A program made the position numbers and the translations under genes. The notes under the pieces are model-generated. The model saw only the letters and a list, made by a program, of their open reading frames with translations. It ran no database searches and was not told the origin of the DNA. Of a stretch of 21,501 nt of DNA, positions 8,519 to 16,330 are shown piece after piece. Source of the DNA: Nitrospinota bacterium (GTDB lineage: Bacteria; JADFOP01; DATKYB01); contig DATKYB010000026.1 of the NCBI GenBank assembly GCA_035528715.1, positions 1-21,501 on the forward strand, written 5' to 3'. The first letter of the stretch is position 1. Every line of letters begins with the position of its first letter.

Positions 8519-11155
8519 TTAAGTGGGATGAACAAAGGTTTTCTTTACACATTTTATCTCATCCCTTTTTGTTTTGAGTTCTCCATTTATCTTCAAGTTT
8601 CTTACACAATCTAAAATATTCTTAAATTCAGAACCCGGCTCCAACCCCAATTTTATCAAATCACCCCCTGAAATCTTTATTTTGATATTTCTCAATTTTG
8701 TAAGATAAAGAGAGAGAAATCTGCTCGATTTTGTTCCCTTTGTCTCTGACATAATATATAAAAGGGCCTCTATTGAGAGGGAATGGAAAAGATTATACAG
8801 CTCACTGTTTTTAAAGTCCCCTTTATTCCTCAGTATTGACAATACCCCTCTGATGCTCCTTCTATCCTCCTTTAACCTCTTTTTCAATCTTTCAGATAAA
8901 AGAAGGGTACGTGTCAGTTCTTCAATCTCTCTCATAGTCAAGTTATTTATCAACCCCAAGAAGTAAACATACCAATTATCAACCTTTAAATCTAAAAAAG
9001 AGAGCTCAACCCAAGCAAGGACATCCACTATGTTCTTGAAAAGGGCATTCTTCTCATCTGTAAATTTAATCTTTGGATGTATAAACCTAAGAACATCCAA
9101 TTGAGACATCCTTCTTACCATCTTTAGTGGATATCTATCATTAAGCATATGGAGTAATTCTACATAGAGCCTCTTTCCAGCCAAACGACCATAAAGGTCT
9201 TTTTTGATAGCGTTTTCTATCAAAACCATGGTATGTTTTCCAATGGTTAAATTAAATCTCTGTTCAAATCTTATTGCCCTTAACACTCTTGTAGGATCTT
9301 CAACAAAACTCAGGTTATGAAGTACACGAAGAACTCTGTCCTTCAAATCTCTTTGCCCTCCAAAAAAATCAATTAAAGTATAAGGGTCTTTTCCATTAAG
9401 CTTTATAGCTAGGGCATTGATTGTAAAATCTCTCCTTAAAAGGTCATTCTTTATTGATCCAAATTCTACAATCGGAGGAGCAGAAGGGTATTCGTAATAC
9501 TCAAGCCTTGCAGAGGCAATATCTATCTTAAAATTATCTGGAAGTACAATCACCGCTGTAGCAAATTTCTTATGACTTCTTACTCTCCCCGAAAGCCCCT
9601 TTGCCAGTTGATGCGCAAAACTGATTCCATCTCCTTCCACAACTAGGTCTATATCAAAATTCTCAACCCTCATTAACAGGTCTCTTACAAAACCCCCAGC
9701 TGTATATACTGAAATGCCCTCTCTATCAGCAACCTCGCCCGCTTTTTTAAATATCTTTCTTATCCGTTCTGAAAGCCTTTCTCGGATTAAACCTTTTAGA
9801 TTTTTAGTATGAGAATAACGCTCTGAAACTTTATCCCTTTCTAATATTGAGGGCTTCTTCAAAAGGTCATCATGTAAAACTTGCATTACCAATCCCCTGG
9901 TTATCCCACCAATGAGATGTCCATTGTTCTTGTCTACAACAGGAACAAGCTTCTGAAGTCTGCCAATGACCCATTCTTCTATCTCATGGAAAGGCGTATC
10001 TGGGTAAGCCTTATAAAATTCGCTTAACATAAACTCAGTAACCTTCTCATTCTCAAACTTATGAAATATTGCCTTTTCCACCGTCTGCCTCGTGATAATA
10101 CCTATGGGTTCTTCGTTATCAATAATGGGAAGTGCATTCATATTGTATCTTGTCATAATCTCTTCAGCTTCTTTTATTGTACTATCAATTTCTATTGTCT
10201 TTATAGGAGAGGTCATAATATCCTCTGCAAGCTTAACAAGATGAATTCTTTCTTTTAATATATTTAACAATTTTTCCTTTGACTGGACCAAGGTCATTCC
10301 TTTAATAGAAGCCGATGCTGCAGTAGGATGCCCACCACCCCCAAACTCAGACGTAATCTCGGACACATCAACAGCCTCTATCCTGCTTCTTGCTATCATG
10401 TGAATCCTATTCCCCATTCTTGCCAGTGTAAAAAGAACGTTTAAGTTTTCCATATCCTTAAGCTTGTGAGCCAAAACGGCTAAGTCCCCTATATAACTTT
10501 CAGAGGATGCTGTGGTTATATCTATCTCGACACCATTGATATTGTATTTCTCACAATTCTGTATGAGATCATTAAGAAGGGAAACTTGGTCCCCTGTCAA
10601 TTCTCTTGATATGAAATCTGAAACTGTGTTTAGATTTGCTCCTTTAGATAATAGATATGAAGCTGCCTCAAGATCTTCTGGTGTAGTGGAACTGAATGTT
10701 AAAGAACCCGTATCCTCATAGATACCCAAAGCCATAATAGTAGCCTCTTCAGAGCTGATAGAAATTCCCTTCTCTTTTAATATTTCTACAAATATCGTTA
10801 TTGTAGAACCCCTCTCCTTAATGAACTCCTGACTTCCCTTAATATCTTTTTCTCTTGAGGGGTGATGGTCGTATATATGGATATCCATACCTGATTTATT
10901 TACAATCTTTGAAAAGGGTCCTATTCTACCCTTCTGCATTGTATCTACTAATACCAATAGTGTTATATCTTGCAGATTAATATTCTTCAGTTTTTCAAAT
11001 CCAAAGGAATAGTTAGAGTATTTAAGAAAATCTCTGAGGTTTTTCTCTAAAGAGCCGGAGAATACCAATCTTGCCTCGGGATACAATTTTTTTGCTGAAA
11101 GCATAGAGGCTAAACAGTCAAAATCTGCATTGAGATGGGTTGTAACAATCTGCAT
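8519..11155 (-). CDS. DHH phosphoesterase - CBS pair - tRNA nucleotidyltransferase fusion (CCA/A-adding type)
   Basis: This is an 878-residue three-part protein. Residues 1 to about 300 form a DHH/DHHA1 phosphoesterase of the NrnA/RecJ superfamily: THLNADFDCLAS, LVDTM, DHHP at 96-99, YEDTGS and GGGGHPTAASAS. Two CBS domains follow, starting about 310 and 375. The C-terminal half is a class II tRNA nucleotidyltransferase: GGFVRDLL with DIDLVVEGD (catalytic aspartates), RRDFTINALAIKL and VEDPTRVLRAIRFEQRF. The last part adds the 3' CCA or its terminal A to tRNA; the phosphoesterase part may act on small nucleotides or RNA ends. The same architecture is known in several deltaproteobacteria and related lineages, where separate CC- and A-adding enzymes can occur. 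Which bases this enzyme adds cannot be told. ATG at 11155 begins right at the DHH motif; no strong ribosome site is seen. Confidence 0.93.
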   Translation of the reverse strand: MQIVTTHLNADFDCLASMLSAKKLYPEARLVFSGSLEKNLRDFLKYSNYSFGFEKLKNINLQDITLLVLVDTMQKGRIGPFSKIVNKSGMDIHIYDHHPSREKDIKGSQEFIKERGSTITIFVEILKEKGISISSEEATIMALGIYEDTGSLTFSSTTPEDLEAASYLLSKGANLNTVSDFISRELTGDQVSLLNDLIQNCEKYNINGVEIDITTASSESYIGDLAVLAHKLKDMENLNVLFTLARMGNRIHMIARSRIEAVDVSEITSEFGGGGHPTAASASIKGMTLVQSKEKLLNILKERIHLVKLAEDIMTSPIKTIEIDSTIKEAEEIMTRYNMNALPIIDNEEPIGIITRQTVEKAIFHKFENEKVTEFMLSEFYKAYPDTPFHEIEEWVIGRLQKLVPVVDKNNGHLIGGITRGLVMQVLHDDLLKKPSILERDKVSERYSHTKNLKGLIRERLSERIRKIFKKAGEVADREGISVYTAGGFVRDLLMRVENFDIDLVVEGDGISFAHQLAKGLSGRVRSHKKFATAVIVLPDNFKIDIASARLEYYEYPSAPPIVEFGSIKNDLLRRDFTINALAIKLNGKDPYTLIDFFGGQRDLKDRVLRVLHNLSFVEDPTRVLRAIRFEQRFNLTIGKHTMVLIENAIKKDLYGRLAGKRLYVELLHMLNDRYPLKMVRRMSQLDVLRFIHPKIKFTDEKNALFKNIVDVLAWVELSFLDLKVDNWYVYFLGLINNLTMREIEELTRTLLLSERLKKRLKEDRRSIRGVLSILRNKGDFKNSELYNLFHSLSIEALLYIMSETKGTKSSRFLSLYLTKLRNIKIKISGGDLIKLGLEPGSEFKNILDCVRNLKINGELKTKRDEIKCVKKTFVHPT

Positions 11156-11284
11156 ATTAAAATTTCATAAAAAAGACTATTGATATAAAATCTAGCTAAT
11201 TGGATTCTATTTGGTGAATGATTGGAAAGCTCTAAAACCCCATCAAGCCTTGACAGATATTTTATTATCCTACTATTAGTTCTT

Positions 11285-12433
11285 TCACCTTTTTAAATCA
11301 ATCCATTTTTTATCCAGTTTAGCTATTCCCTCCCATCCACGATCAATATATAAAGCATCTAAAATAGCACAAGCCATCATAGCTTCTGTAACTGCATATA
11401 TCCTTCCTAATAAGGTAGGGTCTCTTCTTGTTATCGGGGAGAGTTTTTCCTCTTTCATTTTTTTCATGTTTATGCTTGGCTGTTCAACAGAAACTGTTGG
11501 TGTAGGTTTTACCGCTATTCTAACAAGAATATCCTCTCCACTACTTATTCCTCCTAAAATACCACCAGCATTATTAGTCTTAAATCGAACTTTTCCATTT
11601 TTTAGATAGGGATGGTCATTGAACTCGCTCCCTTTCATATTCCTGCATTCAAATCCTGCTCCGTACTCAACTCCCATAACTGCACCGATACTGAACAGGG
11701 CATGGGCAATCGTTGCTTTTAATTTATCAAAAACAGGCTCTCCTAATCCAGCTGGAACATTATGGACTATAAGTTCTATTACTCCACCGCCAGTGTCTCC
11801 CTCGTCTTTTATCTTTAGCAATTTCTTTGTCATTTTTTCAGCAGCCTCTAAGTCAGGACAGTTAATTTCATTTTTTCTGTAATTCTTTTTTATTTCTCTA
11901 AAGCTCATTTCTTTGGCTTTTATGCCCATACATTCTTTTGTATAGCCTATAACTTCAATACCTTCTCTTGCTAATATAATTTTAGCAACTGCACCGCCTG
12001 CTACTCTTCCAACAGTCTCTCTTCCTGAAGCTCTGCCTGCACCACACCAATCAGCTGCTTCTCCATATTTGATAAAGTAAGTATATTCAGCATGCCCCGG
12101 TCTGATAAGGTCCTTATAACCACGATATTGATCTATATGGATTTTTTGAGTATCAACATTATAGATAATCAATCCAAGAGGCGCTCCAGTAGTAACGCCG
12201 TCCTGACCAAGACCAGCAAAAATATGTACTTGGTCTGTCTCTTTTCTCGGACTGTCTAACTTACCCTGGCCCGGTCTTCTTTTATCCATCTCTTTTTGTA
12301 TCATCTGATCTGTAATCTTTAGGCCAGGTGGAACACCATCAACTATTACTGCTAAACCACTCCCTTTGCCAATACCATAAGATTCACCACAAGTAGTAAT
12401 TCTGAATAATCTTCCAAATGTATTTCCCATCAT
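11285..12433 (-). CDS. aroC: Chorismate synthase, divergent
   Basis: The 382-residue enzyme would convert EPSP to chorismate with reduced FMN, the last step of the shikimate pathway. Full-length similarity is clear: GNTFGRLFRITT, VDGVPPGL, MDKRRPGQG, LIRPGHAEYTY with His114, NNAGGILGGISSGEDI and KPTPTVS. Three normally very constant signatures differ. GESHG is GESYG (Tyr19 in place of the flavin-site histidine) followed by about three extra residues. The GGGRSSARE-type motif is GAGRASGRE, and GRHDPC is TRRDPT. Because several sites differ together, a distinct subfamily is more likely than a sequencing slip. The ATG at 12433 has GGGAGGT nine bases upstream and gives the standard start. Transcription probably comes from a promoter at 12616-12644. 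A 129-base gap separates it from the next gene. Confidence 0.9.
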   Translation of the reverse strand: MMGNTFGRLFRITTCGESYGIGKGSGLAVIVDGVPPGLKITDQMIQKEMDKRRPGQGKLDSPRKETDQVHIFAGLGQDGVTTGAPLGLIIYNVDTQKIHIDQYRGYKDLIRPGHAEYTYFIKYGEAADWCGAGRASGRETVGRVAGGAVAKIILAREGIEVIGYTKECMGIKAKEMSFREIKKNYRKNEINCPDLEAAEKMTKKLLKIKDEGDTGGGVIELIVHNVPAGLGEPVFDKLKATIAHALFSIGAVMGVEYGAGFECRNMKGSEFNDHPYLKNGKVRFKTNNAGGILGGISSGEDILVRIAVKPTPTVSVEQPSINMKKMKEEKLSPITRRDPTLLGRIYAVTEAMMACAILDALYIDRGWEGIAKLDKKWIDLKR

Positions 12434-12471
12434 TTTAAATTACCTCCCTTAACTAAAATTCCATTTTTACA

Positions 12472-12492
12472 AAACTCCGCTCCGCAGAGTTT
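12472..12492 (-). repeat. Inverted repeat in the aroC leader
   Basis: AAACTCCGC and GCAGAGTTT face each other around a three-base loop with one mismatch, about 40 bases before the aroC start codon. It is the most GC-rich element of this region. On the minus strand it is followed by TTTTG and then A-rich sequence, so it is not a convincing terminator; it may be an RNA hairpin in the leader. Confidence 0.4.
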
Positions 12493-12615
12493 CTTTTATG
12501 CCTCAGACTACAATTTTTTAAAACGCATATTAGCTTAAAAGCCAAAATTGGTATTGCTATGGTTGGAAAACTAGCATATTCAAATCTCATTGAAAAAATT
12601 ATACATAATTAAAAT

Positions 12616-12644
12616 ATATTACTCTTTTTTACGCTCTTCGTCAA
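12616..12644 (-). promoter_or_regulatory. Sigma-70 type promoter toward aroC
   Basis: On the minus strand TTGACG (12639-12644) and TAATAT (12616-12621) are separated by exactly 17 bases. The predicted start near 12609 would give aroC an unusually long leader of about 175 bases, which includes the inverted repeat at 12472-12492. Confidence 0.5.
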
Positions 12645-12908
12645 ACCATTTACCTCCATATAATTTTAAAAATTACGATTAGGAAACAAATAGAATAATT
12701 CATAAAAAATGGGGCAAAAAGCCCACTTGGAATATTCCTGCCCAAATGGATATCTTTTATTAGTTCAAAGAGTTACACTTGTTAACCTTATTGACTACTG
12801 GGTTGATTACCCCATAATTTATGCAATGAAATTTTCAATTAAAATTTCTTTTTCCAATAATGTATTAAAAATCAATATATTAAATCATTATAGTTGTTCC
12901 TATTCATA

Positions 12909-12924
12909 TTGGTATATTCATTGC
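12909..12924 (+). promoter_or_regulatory. Sigma-54 (-24/-12) promoter of the flagellin unit
   Basis: The sequence TTGGTATATTCATTGC carries the invariant GG (12911-12912) and GC (12923-12924) with the required ten bases between them, plus the T-rich flank of the -12 element. The -24 box is TTGGTA rather than TGGCAC, so it is an imperfect but correctly spaced site. Transcription would start near 12936, some ten bases before a very strong ribosome site. Sigma-54 control of flagellins is common, which supports the reading. No activator-binding site was identified. Confidence 0.65.
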
Positions 12925-12962
12925 TTTTAATGAATAGTGAATAATAGGAAGGAGGTGAAGAT

Positions 12963-13193
12963 ATGGGAGAAATAACAGGAGTTGACATGAATATAAGTAA
13001 AAATATAGAAAATGAGATTGTTGTAGAAAAAACGAAAAGCGAAGAAGATCAAGAAGATCTCTCCTTAAAAAGAGAGAAAATAGAGAAAAGTGAAATAGAT
13101 GAAAGATTAATCAGGGAAGAGAATCAAGAGAGGGCTAGAAAAGAAGCTATGAAAAAGGAAGGCGTTGGAAACTATATTGATGATTTAATCTAA
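12963..13193 (+). CDS. Small highly charged protein of unknown function in the flagellin operon
   Basis: The 76-residue product is dominated by Glu, Lys, Arg and Asp from about residue 18 on and should form helix or coiled coil (residues 25-66), ending in GNYIDDLI. It has no signal peptide, membrane segment or cysteine. I recognise no family; it is not FlaG-like. The gene is convincing because a near-perfect ribosome site, AAGGAGGTGA, lies seven bases before the ATG at 12963, and because it is the first gene after a sigma-54 promoter with flagellin 37 bases downstream. From context a role in flagellin secretion, translation control or filament assembly is possible, but the sequence does not show which. 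Confidence 0.75.
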   Translation: MGEITGVDMNISKNIENEIVVEKTKSEEDQEDLSLKREKIEKSEIDERLIREENQERARKEAMKKEGVGNYIDDLI

Positions 13194-13230
13194 ATTGAAA
13201 ATCATTTGAAATTCTAAGGAGGGAGAAAAA

Positions 13231-14082
13231 TTGATAGATAGAATTACTCCCAATATAAATTCATTGGTTGCCTTAAGGAACATAAGGATAAATAAAGCTA
13301 ATTTAAACAAATCATTAGAGAGATTAGCTACAGGAAGAAGGATTAATAGAGGAGCTGATGATCCTGCTGGTTTATCAATATCAGAAACTTTACGTGCTGA
13401 AGCTAGAGGTTTAGAACAGGCATCAAGAAATATTGACCATGGTTTAAGCATGATTCAAACAGCAGAAGGTGGACTTAGTCAAATAGGTGGCTTGTTAGAA
13501 AGGGCTTTTGAACTGGCAGTTCAGGCCTCAAATGGAACAAATAGTCCTGCTCAAAGTACAGCACTTGATAATGAATTTCAGACGATAAAAGCTGAGATTG
13601 ACAGAATTTCCCAAAGTTCAGAGTTTAACGGCCAGAAACTTCTTAATGGTGAACTTGCTCCTGGTTCTGCTACGCAAAAAGATGTGCAGGTATCAACAGA
13701 CAGTTCAGTACAAAGCAGAATAAATCTAAATGTAATAGAAAATATGAGTCCAGCAAATCTGGGTATTGATGGTCTGGATTTATCCACGCCAGAAAATGCT
13801 CAAAATGCGCTTAGTGCAATAGAAAATGCAATTTCTAACGTATCTCAGACCAGAGGAAGTATTGGAGCATTACAGAATAGGTTTACATCTGCAGCTCAAG
13901 GTCTCGGGATTAGTATTGAAAATATTCGCGCTTCTGAGTCCTTGATAAGAGATGCGGACTTTGCTTATGAGACCGCAAATTTGAAAAAAAATATGAACCT
14001 TTTTCAAACATCTCTAAAATCACTGGCTTTAGCAACCACGCAGGGAGATACAAAAGGTAGTATTTTAAATATTATTAGGTAA
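13231..14082 (+). CDS. Flagellin, short form
   Basis: The 283-residue filament protein keeps the N-terminal D0/D1 helices (NINSLVALRNI...LNKSLERLATGRRINRGADDPAGLSISETL...MIQTAEGGL). It also keeps the C-terminal D1 region (TRGSIGALQNRF...IRASESLIRDADFAYE). The middle, about residues 140-200, is short, so there is no large variable surface domain. The last stretch, ETANLKKNMNLFQTSLKSLALATTQG, departs from the usual A-Q-A-N-Q...V-L-S-L-L ending and finishes SILNIIR, which may mark a paralogue rather than the main filament subunit. The start is TTG at 13231 with AAGGAGGG seven bases upstream and no ATG before the conserved region. It is co-transcribed with the small charged gene and is the only flagellar gene in the window, on the strand opposite to its neighbours. 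Confidence 0.92.
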   Translation: MIDRITPNINSLVALRNIRINKANLNKSLERLATGRRINRGADDPAGLSISETLRAEARGLEQASRNIDHGLSMIQTAEGGLSQIGGLLERAFELAVQASNGTNSPAQSTALDNEFQTIKAEIDRISQSSEFNGQKLLNGELAPGSATQKDVQVSTDSSVQSRINLNVIENMSPANLGIDGLDLSTPENAQNALSAIENAISNVSQTRGSIGALQNRFTSAAQGLGISIENIRASESLIRDADFAYETANLKKNMNLFQTSLKSLALATTQGDTKGSILNIIR

Positions 14083-14093
14083 ATTTAATTTGA

Positions 14094-14118
14094 AATAAAA
14101 TCAAAAAAAGATTTTATT
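14094..14118. terminator. AT-rich hairpin between convergent genes, possible two-way terminator
   Basis: AATAAAATC and GATTTTATT form a nine-base stem around a seven-A loop, placed between the flagellin stop and the stop of the convergent minus-strand gene at 14126. The stem has only one G-C pair and no clean T run outside the stem, so termination strength is doubtful; position is the main support. Confidence 0.35.
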
Positions 14119-14125
14119 GAACTGA

Positions 14126-14575
14126 CTACTGCTTTCTGACAGGAACGAAAGAAATAGAATTTACCGTAAAACTATTATTTTTGTATTGAACTTCTATACC
14201 TTCTGAGTAGAATTTTTGGATTTTTATTAAATCATCTGTGAAATATTCTATATTCGGCTTACCATAGAGCTGTTCGATATTCCTAATATCAATCTTTACT
14301 ATAGGTTTTGTATCAATCCTTTCCACCTTGAGGGTTTTTTGATTAATAATAATGTTCACTTCTTCTGTCCCTGGAGGGGCCTTTTCAGAATTATATTTAA
14401 GCGTCTTATATTCTTTATGAGGATGAGAAAGCCAAATTATAGAAGGTTCTCCCAAAATAGCCCTTACTAACCTTTCATCTGTATGACCCGGAATAATGCC
14501 GTTCCATGAGGCTCCAAATGTATTTACGAAAAAAATAAAGATAATAAATATAGTCAAAAACAGTTTTTTAAACAT
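14126..14575 (-). CDS. Small secreted protein with BamE-like repeats, function unknown
   Basis: The 149-residue product begins with an evident signal peptide (MFKKLFLTIFIIFIFF...TFGA, cleavage near residue 22) and has no lipobox cysteine. The mature part contains IIPGHTDERLVRAILGEPS and, later, IEQLYGKPNIEYF. These two short segments resemble the G-x-T...L...G-x-P pattern of BamE/SmpA-OmlA-type beta folds. I do not recognise a specific family. It is the last gene of the von Willebrand A operon, 10 bases after the one-pass membrane protein. AAGGGA lies directly against the ATG, so initiation may depend on coupling. A periplasmic role is inferred from the signal peptide. Confidence 0.7.
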   Translation of the reverse strand: MFKKLFLTIFIIFIFFVNTFGASWNGIIPGHTDERLVRAILGEPSIIWLSHPHKEYKTLKYNSEKAPPGTEEVNIIINQKTLKVERIDTKPIVKIDIRNIEQLYGKPNIEYFTDDLIKIQKFYSEGIEVQYKNNSFTVNSISFVPVRKQ

Positions 14576-14585
14576 TCCCTTTTTT

Positions 14586-14882
14586 TTAATAATCCTTTTT
14601 AAATTTTAAAATTAAAGATTTTTTTCTATTTTCTAAATCTACAATCTCTTTCTTGACCTCTTTTTTGGGACAAATACTATAGGCTTTCTTGAATTCCTTT
14701 AAGGCAGCCTCTATCCTCTTTATTTTTACATTTCCCTCTTTAATATTATCACTTTTCTTAAGATACTCATACCCTTTTTTTATGTAAATCTCATATAATT
14801 TAGACTTATTCTTTCTTTTTTTTATCCAGTTAATAAAAAAAATAGCCCAAAGAAATGATATTATAAAAATGACCCAGTTCAT
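14586..14882 (-). CDS. Small one-pass membrane protein with a TPR-like helical tail, function unknown
   Basis: The 98-residue protein opens with a hydrophobic segment (about residues 2-19, WVIFIISFLWAIFFINWI) followed by the basic stretch KKRKNKSK, which predicts a cytoplasmic C-terminus. The rest is helical and lysine-rich, and the pattern GYEYLKKS...AALKEFKKAYSICPKKEVKKEI resembles a single TPR-type helix pair. No family is recognised. It lies 44 bases after the von Willebrand A gene and 10 bases before the secreted-protein gene, so all three are probably in one transcript. The ATG at 14882 has no clear ribosome site. Confidence 0.65.
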   Translation of the reverse strand: MNWVIFIISFLWAIFFINWIKKRKNKSKLYEIYIKKGYEYLKKSDNIKEGNVKIKRIEAALKEFKKAYSICPKKEVKKEIVDLENRKKSLILKFKKDY

Positions 14883-14926
14883 TAATTCAATATATCAAAT
14901 TAAAAGCCAGATTAATTTAATAAAAG

Positions 14927-16324
14927 CTACTCATTATCTTTTACCTCTAATTCTAACTCTAATCTTTCTTTTTTCTTTTTGATTTCAGCCTCTTTTCTCC
15001 CTTCTTCATGTTGTCTTTGTTCTAATTGTCTTTTTAACTCAGAGGTTAAATCATCGAGTATTTTGTTTCGCTCTCTAGCTCTCTCTAACTCTAGAATCAA
15101 GGCCTTTTTATGGGTTTTCTCTAAATTTTTTTTTCTTTCTAATTCAAGGGAAAGATCGCTCTTTTTTGTCAATAAAAGTTCCCTTAGATTTTCTATCCTA
15201 TCTAGTTTTTTAAAAGTTATTGTTATAGAGTCTTCTGCCTTGGTTCCATCTGAGGCATTTGCGGTAGCGGATATCTTATTTAATCCATCTCCTACAGGAA
15301 CAGAAGCGATAAAATCTCCTGTTGGATTTAAAACAATTTCCTGAGCCCGTTCAGTAAAGGTAGAATTTATGACATCTACAAAATCTAGCTCGGCAAAAGA
15401 GGTCTTTGACAAAACTGTAATAATATCCCCTGGATTTGGTACTGCAGTAAATATTCCTCTTGATTGCCTCGAAATTTCTTCTAGTGTATAAGTTTCTCGA
15501 AGAGAATCTGTGCCCAAGGAAAAGGTGTTGATCTTGATATTGGCAATACTGGCTAGTTGAGCGGCACTTATTGCAAGACTTTTATCTTCTGGGTCAGAAA
15601 CGCTGGCACTACCAACCGGAAATGTAGGAACACCATCTGATAAAAGGAGGATGATTTTCTGTGTATTGGGTTTATATAAGCTAACACTGCTTTTCGTTCC
15701 TGAAAGCTCTGATATGGCAACTCTAATCCCCTCAGAAATATTTGTTCCCCCACTTGCTCCCTCTTGATATATTTGATTCAAAGCCCTATTTACTAATCTA
15801 AAATCTGATGTTAAAGGTTGCTTCAAAAAGGCATCAGGTGTAGCTGGATTAACCATGAAGGTTCTATCTCCATCGTAACCTGTTCCTGGAAGAAAATCCC
15901 CGCCAAACTTTACCATACCAACCCGAGTAGTATTGGGATCTAGCTGTTTTAAAAGATTTTTTGCGGCTTGAACCTCAGCGGCCAGTACTGAATCTCCAGG
16001 GTCGGTTATTTTAGAACCGATCAACAACCCGAATATTCTAACTTCTTTAACCTTTCTGCCTATAATACCATTTTGATTTACATCTACTCCTGAAGGCCTT
16101 CCAGTACTACCAGAAGAGTCGATAGCTATCATAAGATCCACTAATGGTATATCTTCGCTTTTGGCAAAGGCATGGCCTTCTATAACGACATGGTTTGACG
16201 GTAGGACAATTGTAGCTCCATCAGATGGATATTCTATTTTAATATTTATGTCAGTTGAATTGGCATTGATTGATATAGTAAGAAAGAAAATAAAAAAAAT
16301 TATAACTATTTTTTTTAGATTCAT
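14927..16324 (-). CDS. Exported von Willebrand factor A domain protein with C-terminal coiled coil
   Basis: The 465-residue protein has a signal peptide (about 1-22) and a short beta-type region (IKIEYPSDGATIVLP...VVIEGHAFA). The VWA domain from about 60 to 310 has a complete metal-ion-dependent adhesion site: DSSGS at 69-73, Thr194 in GGTNISEG and Asp230 in LLSDGVP. An insert right after the first motif contains DVNQNG (81-86), which looks like a calcium-binding EF/dockerin-type loop. A beta domain follows (about 315-372), then an extremely charged coiled coil (about 375-465) of Glu, Lys, Arg and Leu. Such a protein probably binds a ligand or assembles outside the inner membrane. It starts six bases after the small coiled-coil gene. 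No anchor beyond the signal peptide is seen. The domain call is certain; the role is unknown. Confidence 0.88.
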   Translation of the reverse strand: MNLKKIVIIFFIFFLTISINANSTDINIKIEYPSDGATIVLPSNHVVIEGHAFAKSEDIPLVDLMIAIDSSGSTGRPSGVDVNQNGIIGRKVKEVRIFGLLIGSKITDPGDSVLAAEVQAAKNLLKQLDPNTTRVGMVKFGGDFLPGTGYDGDRTFMVNPATPDAFLKQPLTSDFRLVNRALNQIYQEGASGGTNISEGIRVAISELSGTKSSVSLYKPNTQKIILLLSDGVPTFPVGSASVSDPEDKSLAISAAQLASIANIKINTFSLGTDSLRETYTLEEISRQSRGIFTAVPNPGDIITVLSKTSFAELDFVDVINSTFTERAQEIVLNPTGDFIASVPVGDGLNKISATANASDGTKAEDSITITFKKLDRIENLRELLLTKKSDLSLELERKKNLEKTHKKALILELERARERNKILDDLTSELKRQLEQRQHEEGRKEAEIKKKKERLELELEVKDNE

Positions 16325-16330
16325 TAAAAT

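Larger units (their letters stand above)
12434..12962. other. 529-base non-coding region between divergent aroC and the flagellin unit
   Basis: This AT-rich stretch separates minus-strand aroC from the plus-strand flagellin unit. It holds a minus-strand promoter (12616-12644), an inverted repeat in the aroC leader (12472-12492) and a plus-strand sigma-54 promoter near its right end (12909-12924). A weaker plus-strand sigma-70 candidate also occurs: TTGACT at 12791-12796 and CATAAT at 12813-12818, 16 bases apart. A four-base-pair G-C hairpin lies at 12712-12724. No convincing gene is present. Confidence 0.6.

Noticed and set aside
12453-12590. Minus-strand 45-codon frame in the aroC leader
   Set aside because: No ribosome site, and the frame crosses the inverted repeat. 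It is kept only as part of the leader observation.
12646-12690. Short minus-strand frame ending GGKWFDEERKKE, looking like the end of a gene
   Set aside because: Only about 17 codons, with stops directly upstream and no start codon. It may be a gene relic, but the support is too thin.
12709-12930. Plus-strand 73-codon open frame upstream of the flagellin unit
   Set aside because: No ribosome site, odd composition rich in Tyr, Ile and Asn as expected from AT-rich non-coding DNA, and it overlaps the sigma-54 promoter.
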